This document shows positions 1 to 5,843 of a DNA stretch of 11,173 nucleotides, in pieces. The translations under genes and the position numbers were made by a program. The notes under the pieces are model-generated. The model saw only the letters and a program-made list of their open reading frames with translations. It was not told the origin of the DNA and did not search any database. Source of the DNA: Oscillospiraceae bacterium. GTDB taxonomy: Bacteria; Bacillota; Clostridia; Oscillospirales; UBA929. Within the stretch, counting starts at the first letter, position 1. Every line of letters begins with the position of its first letter. The stretch is from assembly GCA_009777435.1 (NCBI GenBank), contig WRLW01000030.1, positions 1-11,173 of the forward strand. The letters are read 5' to 3'.

Positions 1-1
1 C

Positions 2-2590
2 AAAATGCACCGCAGCGAGCTTATAAATAAATTGTCGCCTATACATTCTCCCATGCTTTGTACGGCGATATATATGCGCAAATACGAGAGCATCGGCACA
101 AAAATAGCGGCGCTTTCGCCATGTATCGCAAAAACCTGTGAATTCATAGATACCGGGCATGTGGATTACAACATAATTTTCAACGGATTACACAAGTACA
201 TCGAGAGTAATAATATCGAATTCCCCCGGCAGGCAAGCGGTTTTGACCACTGCAAACCGGGTCTTGGCTCCCTGTATCCGACGCAGGGCGGCTTAAAAGA
301 GAACCTTGAGCATTATCTGGGTAAATCATTGAGAATAGATAAGGCCGAGGGGCTTTCGGTTTACAAAGCGCTGGACACATACGCCGAGCATCCCGAATCG
401 GAGCTTCCGGTTATATTCGACGTGCTTAGCTGCTCCGAAGGGTGCAACATGGGCACAGGCTGTAAAAAGAATACAAATATCTTTGATGTAAACTCCGTGA
501 TGAACGGCTTGCGCCGGTCGGCTGCCCAAGAGGATAACCTAAAGTATCTTGATGAACTCTACCAAAAGTTTGACGACACGCTGAATATAGATGATTTCAT
601 CAGGCATTACTCACCTGTCCCGGCCTTCCCTATTATGGTTACACAGGAGCAAATCGACGAGGCTTTCTCTTCTCTTGGCAAATATGACGACGCTTCTAAG
701 ATTTTTGATTGCGGCGCGTGCGGGTGTGATACATGTTACGAGATGGCGGTAAAAATCGCGAAGGGCATCAATGTGCCTATAAACTGCCATGAAAAAATGA
801 TACTGCTTATAAAAGAGGAAACCGAGCTTACAAGAAAAGCGGAGATGGCAAACGAAACCAAATCAAAATTTCTGGCAACCATGTCGCACGAGATCCGCAC
901 ACCCATGAACGCGATTCTGGGAATAGCGCAAATAAATCTGCAAAAAGACGATCTGCCGGAAGAATACGCTTCGGAATTTAACAAAATCCACAATTCCGGC
1001 AGCAGCCTGCTGGGTATCATCAACGATATTCTCGATATGTCAAAAATCGAAACCGGCAAAATGGAGATTACTCCCGCCGAATATGACGTACCCAGCCTCG
1101 TCCACGACACGGCGCAGCTTAATATCGTTCGGATAGGTTCAAAGGAAATCGATTTTATACTCGACATAGATGAAAACCTGCCGTCGAGAATGATCGGCGA
1201 CGAGCTGCGCTTAAAGCAAATTCTTAACAACCTGCTTTCAAACGCCATTAAATATACCGAAAAAGGGCATGTTAAGCTGACGGTAAGCCACTCGGCGTGC
1301 GACAGCGATATATACCTGCGCTTTATGGTTGAGGATACCGGCCAGGGCATGAAGCCGGAGGACAGGGCGCGGCTTTTTACCGAATACTCACGCTTCAACA
1401 CCGAAGCCAACAGGTCTGTCGAGGGGACGGGCATCGGCCTGAACATTGTTAAGCAACTGACGGATCTGATGGACGGCACTGTCGAGGCCGAAAGTGAATA
1501 CGGCAAAGGAAGCGTGTTCACGGTAACGGTCAAGCAGACGGCGGTGGAGTGCCCGCCTATCGGCCCCGAGCTTTCAGAGCGGATACGGACTTTCTCGTTC
1601 ACTATGGACAAGCAGGTCTCTCAAATACTTCGTGAGCCTATGCCATACGGTAAGGTGCTGGTAGTGGACGACGTGGAAACAAACCTGTATGTGGCCGAGG
1701 GCCTGATGGCTCCCTATAAGCTGAAAATCGAAACGGCTCTCAGCGGCTTCAAGGCCATTGAGAAGGTGCAAAGCGGAAACATTTACGACATTATATTCAT
1801 GGATCACATGATGCCTCTTATGAACGGCGTTGAAGCCACGCAAAAGCTGCGCGCTATGGGCTATAAGGGCGTTATAGTCGCTTTGACGGCCAACGCGCTG
1901 ACCGGAAATGACGTCATGTTCAAGGAAAACGGCTTTGACGATTTTATATCAAAGCCCATAGATATACGCCACTTGAACGCCGTCTTAGTTAAGTATGTAC
2001 GCGACAGGAATCCCGATAAAGCCGTTAAATACAAGCCCCAAGCGGCGGCAGCCCCTCAAACGCCTAAGGTAAGCCCCAAGCTGCTTGAAATATTCCGGCG
2101 CGACGCCGAGAAGGCGGTTACTGTATTACGCGAAACGGTAAGGGACGGCGACCTCAGTCTGTTCGTAACCACGGTACACGCAATGAAGTCCGCGCTGGCT
2201 AACATAGGTGAGCGTAAAAAGTCCGGGTTGGCGGCCGAGCTGGAGAGCGCCGGTCTTAAAGGCGACGCTGAGTATATCGCGGCCAACTCCGAGCCTTTTG
2301 TCCAAGCGCTTGAAGCGCTTATAGAGAGCCTAAGTCCCCCGGAAGCGGAGGCTGACGACAACGTTCTGGAGAACACGGCGTATCTGTCCGAACAGCTTGA
2401 AGCCGTCCGGGCGGCCTGTGACGACTACGACGACACGGCGGCTTATGACGCCCTTGACCGACTCAAGGATATGAAATGGAAGAAAGAGACCTCAGCCGCG
2501 CTCGAGGCCATCCGCGACGCGCTTTTCCTGCACAGTGACTTTGAAAACGCCGCGGAGCGCGCGCGGCTGTTTATGGAAAAGCTCCTCTAA
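2..2590 (+). CDS. [FeFe]-hydrogenase-domain hybrid sensor histidine kinase (5'-partial)
   Basis: Probable cytoplasmic redox or H2 sensor that feeds a phosphorelay. Residues are counted from the ATG at nt 5, which is internal: the frame is open to the left edge and the first H-cluster cysteine motif of the family must lie upstream. Residues 9-160 match the C-terminal [FeFe]-hydrogenase domain, with LSPIHSPM (10-17), PCIAKTCE (39-46) and LSCSEGCNMGTGC (141-153), so the later H-cluster cysteines C40, C143 and C147 are present. A CX2CX4CX16C 4Fe-4S motif follows (C236, C239, C244, C261). A short helical linker leads to HisKA (SHEIRTP, H295), HATPase (N413; DTGQG 444-448; GTGIGL 474-479), a receiver (D555, D556, phospho-acceptor D600, T628, K650) and an Hpt domain (H725). 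The helical C-terminus to residue 861 often ends such hybrid kinases. No membrane segment is visible. The domains are clear; that the hydrogenase part senses rather than catalyses is inferred from the fusion. Confidence 0.9.
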   Translation, partial: KMHRSELINKLSPIHSPMLCTAIYMRKYESIGTKIAALSPCIAKTCEFIDTGHVDYNIIFNGLHKYIESNNIEFPRQASGFDHCKPGLGSLYPTQGGLKENLEHYLGKSLRIDKAEGLSVYKALDTYAEHPESELPVIFDVLSCSEGCNMGTGCKKNTNIFDVNSVMNGLRRSAAQEDNLKYLDELYQKFDDTLNIDDFIRHYSPVPAFPIMVTQEQIDEAFSSLGKYDDASKIFDCGACGCDTCYEMAVKIAKGINVPINCHEKMILLIKEETELTRKAEMANETKSKFLATMSHEIRTPMNAILGIAQINLQKDDLPEEYASEFNKIHNSGSSLLGIINDILDMSKIETGKMEITPAEYDVPSLVHDTAQLNIVRIGSKEIDFILDIDENLPSRMIGDELRLKQILNNLLSNAIKYTEKGHVKLTVSHSACDSDIYLRFMVEDTGQGMKPEDRARLFTEYSRFNTEANRSVEGTGIGLNIVKQLTDLMDGTVEAESEYGKGSVFTVTVKQTAVECPPIGPELSERIRTFSFTMDKQVSQILREPMPYGKVLVVDDVETNLYVAEGLMAPYKLKIETALSGFKAIEKVQSGNIYDIIFMDHMMPLMNGVEATQKLRAMGYKGVIVALTANALTGNDVMFKENGFDDFISKPIDIRHLNAVLVKYVRDRNPDKAVKYKPQAAAAPQTPKVSPKLLEIFRRDAEKAVTVLRETVRDGDLSLFVTTVHAMKSALANIGERKKSGLAAELESAGLKGDAEYIAANSEPFVQALEALIESLSPPEAEADDNVLENTAYLSEQLEAVRAACDDYDDTAAYDALDRLKDMKWKKETSAALEAIRDALFLHSDFENAAERARLFMEKLL

Positions 2591-2613
2591 TATGATTGTC
2601 GATAGGGATATAA
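2588..2613 (+). repeat. Left 26-bp inverted repeat of the cassette
   Basis: It begins TAATATGATTGTC and ends GATAGGGATATAA. It matches the reverse complement of 3635-3660 at 25 of 26 positions; the mismatch is position 13 (C here, T in the other copy). Its first three bases are the TAA stop codon of the hybrid kinase. There is no internal palindrome, so it differs in kind from the REP hairpins inside the cassette. Confidence 0.85.
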
Positions 2614-2652
2614 GGGGAGCGCAGAAAATTTATATTTTATGAGGCGGATAAA

Positions 2653-3117
2653 ATGGTAAGAAAATATATATCAGATGATTTTGAACAATGTTGCGATTTG
2701 TTCATTCAATCCTTTAATGCGCCGCCATGGGATGACCAATGGACAAAGGAAAGAGTGCAAATATATTTACAAGACTATATCGAAAGCAAGCGTTTTATTG
2801 GTTACACCTTATGGGATAATGATGTATTAGCAGGTGCAGTTTTCGCTCACATACGCACATTCTATACAGGCGATGAAGTACATGTTGATGAGTTATTCGT
2901 TTCCCCTGCCCATCAGCGAAAAGGTTATGGCACGATACTTATGGATGCGATTGAAAACCTTGGCTATACACAAACAACACTTTTGACAGGCAGAGGAAAG
3001 CCGTCATTTGATTTTTACGAGAAGCGTGGATACAAGAGCATAGATAGCTTGGCTTTCATGCGCAAACGTCCTATTTGTCATACAAATAGTGTCCTGCCTT
3101 TGCAGGGAGAAGGTTAA
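2653..3117 (+). CDS. GNAT-family N-acetyltransferase
   Basis: Acetyl-CoA-dependent N-acetyltransferase of the GNAT fold, 154 aa; the substrate cannot be told from sequence. The acetyl-CoA-binding motif A is clear: VDELFVSPAHQRKGYG (78-93) contains the Q/R-x-x-G-x-G signature (Q88, G91, G93). It is followed by the helix and the late FYEKRGY segment (121-127) typical of motif B. A good Shine-Dalgarno (GAGGCGG, 2641-2647) lies 5 nt before the ATG. Codon use is AT-richer than in the flanking genes, and the gene sits inside the inverted-repeat cassette, which suggests acquisition by transfer. The last 15 or so residues, after MRKRP, extend past the usual fold end and are encoded by two small hairpins. 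It lies 15 bp upstream of the RAYT gene on the same strand and may be cargo. Confidence 0.85.
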   Translation: MVRKYISDDFEQCCDLFIQSFNAPPWDDQWTKERVQIYLQDYIESKRFIGYTLWDNDVLAGAVFAHIRTFYTGDEVHVDELFVSPAHQRKGYGTILMDAIENLGYTQTTLLTGRGKPSFDFYEKRGYKSIDSLAFMRKRPICHTNSVLPLQGEG

Positions 3118-3132
3118 AAAGGAAAATATGCC

Positions 3133-3630
3133 ATGAAAGAATTGCCCATAAGAAAAAAGATACGATTGGAAAGGTATGACTATTCGCAGTCAGGGGCGTA
3201 TTTTATTACGATATGTGTGAAAGATGGACATGCAATGTTGGGTAGGATTGTAGGGACGACCGCCCCCGGTCGTCCGTTCGTCGAATTAACGCCGTTAGGT
3301 AAATGTATTGAAGAAACAATACAAGCTGCGAATAAAAACAATGTAAAAATTGATAAATATATAATAATGCCCAATCATATCCACATGATTGTGATTTTAA
3401 TGCAAGATGAGGACGATTTAACCTCAAATGCGGACGACCGGGGGCGGTCGTCCCTACATCAGGTAGTGCGCAATATCAAATCGTATGTCACTAAATGGGC
3501 AGGGTTTTCAATGTGGCAGCCACGATTCCACGACCACATCATCCGAAACGAAGAAGAATACAGGCGCATATGGCAGTATATCGACGAAAACCCAGCGAGA
3601 TGGGAAGAAGATCATTATTTTGTCAAGTGA
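3133..3630 (+). CDS. REP-associated tyrosine transposase (RAYT, Y1/HUH family)
   Basis: Single-strand DNA nuclease/transposase-like protein of the IS200/IS605-related Y1 superfamily, 165 aa. The HUH motif is MPNHIHMIVIL (H82, H84). The C-terminal block WQPRFHDHIIRN (128-139) followed by QYIDENP holds the probable catalytic tyrosine Y149, aligned by eye with Y115 of the E. coli REP transposase. All catalytic residues are present and the frame is intact, so it may be active. The start is the ATG at 3133; AAAAAGG lies about 10 nt upstream, and an earlier ATG at 3128 stops after two codons. Remarkably, two REP-like hairpins in inverted orientation lie inside the coding region and are read in frame as VGTTAPGRP (40-48) and ADDRGRSSL (100-108). 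It ends just before the right inverted repeat of the cassette. Confidence 0.9.
   Translation: MKELPIRKKIRLERYDYSQSGAYFITICVKDGHAMLGRIVGTTAPGRPFVELTPLGKCIEETIQAANKNNVKIDKYIIMPNHIHMIVILMQDEDDLTSNADDRGRSSLHQVVRNIKSYVTKWAGFSMWQPRFHDHIIRNEEEYRRIWQYIDENPARWEEDHYFVK
3249..3276 (+). repeat. REP-like hairpin with GTAG foot, copy 1 (inside RAYT gene)
   Basis: GTAG (3250-3253) is followed by a perfect 9-bp stem, GGACGACCG (3254-3262) and CGGTCGTCC (3267-3275), with a CCCC loop. A GTAG foot on a short GC-rich hairpin is the known recognition architecture of enterobacterial REPs for their RAYT. All 28 bases are the exact reverse complement of 3431-3458. It is translated in frame within the transposase. 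Confidence 0.85.
3431..3458 (-). repeat. REP-like hairpin with GTAG foot, copy 2, inverted (inside RAYT gene)
   Basis: Exact 28-base reverse complement of 3249-3276, so the two copies form an inverted pair like a BIME, separated by 154 nt. On the minus strand it begins with the GTAG foot (3457-3454) before the same 9-bp stem and 4-nt loop. It falls in the variable stretch between the HUH motif and the tyrosine block of the transposase and keeps the frame open. Confidence 0.85.
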
Positions 3631-3634
3631 AAAA

Positions 3635-3660
3635 TTATATCCCTATCAACAATCATATTA
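3635..3660 (-). repeat. Right 26-bp inverted repeat of the cassette
   Basis: Reverse-complement partner of 2588-2613 (25/26). It starts 4 nt after the RAYT stop codon and ends with TA at 3659-3660, where base composition returns to GC-rich. On the plus strand it runs TTATATCCCTATC then AACAATCATATTA. Confidence 0.85.
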
Positions 3661-3717
3661 AGGCGCTTCGGGATATTGTATAAGCCCCGCCGAATATGCT
3701 GTCGCGAGGTGATGGCG

Positions 3718-3860
3718 ATGGCAAAAGCGCCTGTGCGGGGTCAGCTTATGAACGGGCTTAACACAGCTCTGCTATTCGACACGCTCGCCAAAATCGCGGG
3801 AGAGCGGTTCGGCGCGGAGGTCGCCGTTGTATCGGTCACTGAGATAAGGCGCCGCGGTAT
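3718..3860 (+). pseudogene. 5' fragment of an unidentified gene
   Basis: A plausible small gene start: Shine-Dalgarno GAGGTGA (3706-3712) 5 nt before an ATG, then MAKAPVRGQLMNGLNTALLF and about 25 further residues up to roughly 3860. It is GC-rich like the native genes. I do not recognise the family. The frame stays open to 3996, but everything beyond about 3885 is antisense to recognisable ylbJ coding sequence, so the natural 3' end is missing. The end given is approximate. It converges on the broken ylbJ, and one deletion or assembly join could explain the loss of both ends. Confidence 0.4.
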
Positions 3861-4196
3861 CATAGGCAATTGTTGTACTAATGATATATCACCTACAGGA
3901 TACCCTCCTACAAATCCCAGCACTACCGCGGCGGAGCAGGCCCCCCCGATGCTAAACAGCGGGCGCATTACGCCTTCAAGCGCCTTGCCCAGATAGCGCG
4001 CCAGCCCCAATTCAACAATAAGCGTCGATAAAACAAAAAACGGGAAAAGCGACGGCATTATGATATCTAAACATAATGCTATGCCTCCGCGCGCGGCTTC
4101 GGCGACCTCCGAGGGACGCAGCGCAAACGCCACAATACAAATAAACACTGACGCTCCCAAAAGCGTTTCGATAAAAACCGGACGGTATTTTTTCAA
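3741..4196 (-). pseudogene. ylbJ: Truncated ylbJ (sporulation integral membrane protein), 5' part only
   Basis: YlbJ is a polytopic membrane protein needed for sporulation in Bacillus, with a nucleoside-recognition/gate-type domain. The N-terminal part is recognisable here: KKYRPVFIETLLGASVF, a first membrane helix, then LDIIMPSLFPFFVLSTLI, a re-entrant-like hydrophobic stretch, MRPLFSIGG, and LGFVGGYPVGD, the family's conserved GYPxG motif. Homology ends near 3888; the remaining frame to the stop at 3741 is antisense to another fragment and unlike the family. Only about 100 residues of a roughly 400-residue protein remain. I chose the TTG at 4196 because the protein then begins as the family does, and because GGAGTGAACG followed by 4 nt precedes it, exactly as it precedes the yqfC start. 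An upstream ATG at 4268 is the alternative. The codons in 3888-3923 are more AT-rich than the rest. Confidence 0.7.
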
Positions 4197-4310
4197 CTGG
4201 CGTTCACTCCTCGCCGGCGCTCTCAGACAGCCGCCTTTATATTCATATGCGGCTTGTTCATAGCGCATGTTTTCGCCGCATACCCTAAGAGAAAAGGGAG
4301 TGAACGTTCG
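4197..4310. promoter_or_regulatory. Divergent ylbJ/yqfC control region with mirrored RBS and 8-bp dyad
   Basis: GGAGTGAACG occurs at 4297-4306 on the plus strand and at 4210-4201 on the minus strand, each 4 nt before a start codon (ATG of yqfC, TTG of ylbJ). An inverted repeat TATGCGGC (4246-4253) / GCCGCATA (4275-4282) is centred near 4264. Both arms supply a CATA of the kind found in sigma-E -10 boxes, one in each direction. Confidence 0.55.
4258..4286 (+). promoter_or_regulatory. Candidate sigma-E promoter of the yqfC operon
   Basis: TCATAGC (4258-4264), 14 nt, CATACCCT (4279-4286) fits the sigma-E pattern (KMATATT, 13-15 nt, CATACAMT) well at the -10 and moderately at the -35. Transcription would start near 4293, leaving a leader of only about 18 nt. 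A second reading uses ATATT (4239-4243) and CATAGCGC (4259-4266), with a longer leader. yqfC is sigma-E controlled in Bacillus, which favours a promoter here. Confidence 0.35.
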
Positions 4311-4628
4311 ATGGCCCGTAAAGACGGCTCCGCGCCGCGCGGGAACACGCCGGCGCGCGGAAGCGCGGGCGCGCTGGAGCGCGCGTCGCGGTTTTTGGAG
4401 CTTCCCGGCGACATAGTAGCCGGACTGCCGCGTATACAGATCATCGGAAGCTCTGAAATATTGATTGAGAACCACAGGGGCATATTGCTATATGAGCAAT
4501 CCCGCATACATGTGGGCGGCAGCGGTACGGTCATCAAGCTGAAAGGCGACGGCTTGGCCATAACGGCCATGAACGCCCGCGAGCTGCTCATCCGGGGCCA
4601 TCTGTTCGGTGTGGATTTTGAATATTAG
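4311..4628 (+). CDS. yqfC: Sporulation protein YqfC
   Basis: Small sporulation protein of the mother cell (sigma-E regulon in Bacillus); its molecular role is not defined. It has 105 aa, slightly longer than the usual 90-100, with a basic, Gly/Pro-rich N-terminal tail of about 20 residues before the conserved body FLELPGDIVAGLPRIQIIGS. Then come ENHRGILLYE, a segment around VIKLKGDGLAI, and the closing LLIRGHLFGVDFEY typical of the family. The ATG at 4311 is chosen for the AAGGGAG Shine-Dalgarno (4294-4300) and because the homologous body starts soon after; an in-frame ATG at 4254 would lie before the promoter candidate. It is the first gene of the operon, 15 bp before yqfD, and ends in TAG. 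Confidence 0.9.
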   Translation: MARKDGSAPRGNTPARGSAGALERASRFLELPGDIVAGLPRIQIIGSSEILIENHRGILLYEQSRIHVGGSGTVIKLKGDGLAITAMNARELLIRGHLFGVDFEY

Positions 4629-4643
4629 AGGGAGACTGCCGTT

Positions 4644-5819
4644 ATGACAGGCGTTGTAAACTATTTCAGCGGACATGTGCGCGTTGAGCTGGTATCCGAC
4701 TTTCCTGAGCGGTTTATAAATATTTGCGCTCAAAACGGCATCGCGATATGGGGCGTGGAACGCGTGGACGCCGTAACCCTGCGGACATCCATGCGGCGCG
4801 GCGACTTCAAAAAGCTGCTGCCGTTCGGCGCGCGCGGCGTCGGGCGGATAAAACTGATAGAAAAGGGCGGGCTGCCGTTTTTTTTGCGCCGGTTCAGGAA
4901 GCGCTACGCGCTGCTCGCCGGGCTGCTGATCACCTTTTCGGGGCTGTACGCGCTATCACAGTTTATCTGGGAGATTGACGTGACCGGGAACGAAGCGCTG
5001 AGCGCCGAAGCCATCCTGCGCGAGCTTGCCGCGTCGGGCGTGGCCGTCGGCACATACAGGCACGGATACGACATGCGCGACATACAGCACCGCATGATAC
5101 TGCGGCTCCCCGAGCTGGAATGGCTGGCCATCAATACGACGGGCAGCCGCGCGACGGTCGAGGTGCGCGAACGCACGCCAAAGCCCGATATCATAAGGCA
5201 AGACATACCCTGTAATATCGTGGCGGCCAAGCCGGGACTGATTTACTCCATAAACACGCTTGCCGGCGCGCCCCAGGTCAGGGCCGGGCAGACCGTCGAA
5301 GCCGGCGACCTGCTTGTGAGCGGCGTTATCAACTCTAATATGGTCGGCATGATGAGCGTCCACGCTATGGCCGACATTTTGGCGCGCACATGGTATAATT
5401 ACAAGATGGTCATAAGCCTGCGCGCGTCGGAAAAGTCGTATACCGGGCGCTCGCACACGCGTTACGCGCTTACACTGGGCGGCGTCCGCTTTAATTTTTA
5501 TAAAAACAGTAGTCAGATCTACCAAAACTGTGATAAAATGACTAATCATACCATGCTGCGCATCCCGCCCGGTTTGGCGCTGCCCGTTGTTTGGAGCTCC
5601 GAGACCTTTACGGAGTACGAGCGCGCGGCCTATGAGCCTGACGCGGACGCCATACGCGACTACCTCTACGGCGTATTGGACTCAAGGCTGCGCGGCGACG
5701 CCAGTGAGGGAGAAATCATTTCAGCGGAATTCACCACGGTATCCGGCAACGGCGTGCTGTTCTGCGAACTGACGGCCGAATGTCTCGAGCCTATCGCGGT
5801 CGCCGCTCCAATGCCATAG
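4644..5819 (+). CDS. yqfD: Sporulation membrane protein YqfD
   Basis: Membrane-anchored sporulation protein, 391 aa, close to the Bacillus length. Residues 1-85 form a soluble N-terminal domain starting GVVNYFSGHVRVEL. One transmembrane helix lies at about 88-108 (YALLAGLLITFSGLYALSQF). The extracytoplasmic part starts with a POTRA/FtsQ-like segment (IDVTGNEALS, 111-120) and runs through VEVRERTPKPDI and the KPGLIYSINTLAGAPQVRAG region characteristic of YqfD. A Shine-Dalgarno (GAGGGAGA) precedes the ATG. It directly follows yqfC, its usual partner. Membrane topology with the bulk outside the mother-cell cytoplasm is inferred from the single helix. It ends in TAG. Confidence 0.93.
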   Translation: MTGVVNYFSGHVRVELVSDFPERFINICAQNGIAIWGVERVDAVTLRTSMRRGDFKKLLPFGARGVGRIKLIEKGGLPFFLRRFRKRYALLAGLLITFSGLYALSQFIWEIDVTGNEALSAEAILRELAASGVAVGTYRHGYDMRDIQHRMILRLPELEWLAINTTGSRATVEVRERTPKPDIIRQDIPCNIVAAKPGLIYSINTLAGAPQVRAGQTVEAGDLLVSGVINSNMVGMMSVHAMADILARTWYNYKMVISLRASEKSYTGRSHTRYALTLGGVRFNFYKNSSQIYQNCDKMTNHTMLRIPPGLALPVVWSSETFTEYERAAYEPDADAIRDYLYGVLDSRLRGDASEGEIISAEFTTVSGNGVLFCELTAECLEPIAVAAPMP

Positions 5820-5843
5820 AAACACATACAAAAGAATCGAGGT

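Larger units (their letters stand above)
2588..3660. mobile_element. Putative TA-flanked inverted-repeat cassette carrying GNAT and RAYT genes
   Basis: The segment is bounded by inverted 26-bp repeats (2588-2613 and 3635-3660) that differ at one position. Its interior, a GNAT gene and a RAYT transposase gene, is visibly AT-richer than the flanking genes. Both outer ends are the dinucleotide TA. If TA is the target duplication, the element proper is 2590-3658, and the empty site would read CTC-TA-AGG, restoring a TAA stop for the upstream kinase. TA duplications are known for IS630/mariner-type transposition. RAYTs are not known to use such terminal repeats, so mobilisation would have to come from a transposase elsewhere. 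The repeats are seen; mobility is inferred. The pair could instead be two copies of a dispersed repeat. Confidence 0.55.

Noticed and set aside
736..1611. Long minus-strand open frame (291 codons) opposite the hybrid kinase
   Set aside because: It is antisense to clear HisKA and HATPase coding sequence, rich in Ser/Arg, has no recognisable domain, and is a codon-bias shadow.
2597..2636. Vegetative promoter for the acetyltransferase (TATATT at 2631-2636)
   Set aside because: No acceptable -35 box at normal spacing; AT-rich sequence makes a chance -10 likely.
3071..3110. Rho-independent terminator at the end of the acetyltransferase gene
   Set aside because: The hairpins lie inside the coding region, are weak and are not followed by a T-run.
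3249..3458. CRISPR repeats
   Set aside because: There are only two copies, in inverted orientation, inside a coding gene; the GTAG-hairpin form fits REP sequences.
3858..3890. Degenerate third copy of the 26-bp inverted repeat
   Set aside because: Only short patches (TATATC and CAACAAT) align, and only with gaps; not enough to call.
3676..3996. Intact 106-residue protein starting at 3676
   Set aside because: Its second half is antisense to recognisable ylbJ sequence, and the ribosome site points to 3718 as the start.
4904..5549. Minus-strand open frames opposite yqfD
   Set aside because: The plus strand encodes a full-length YqfD with a good ribosome site; the antisense frames show no family motif.
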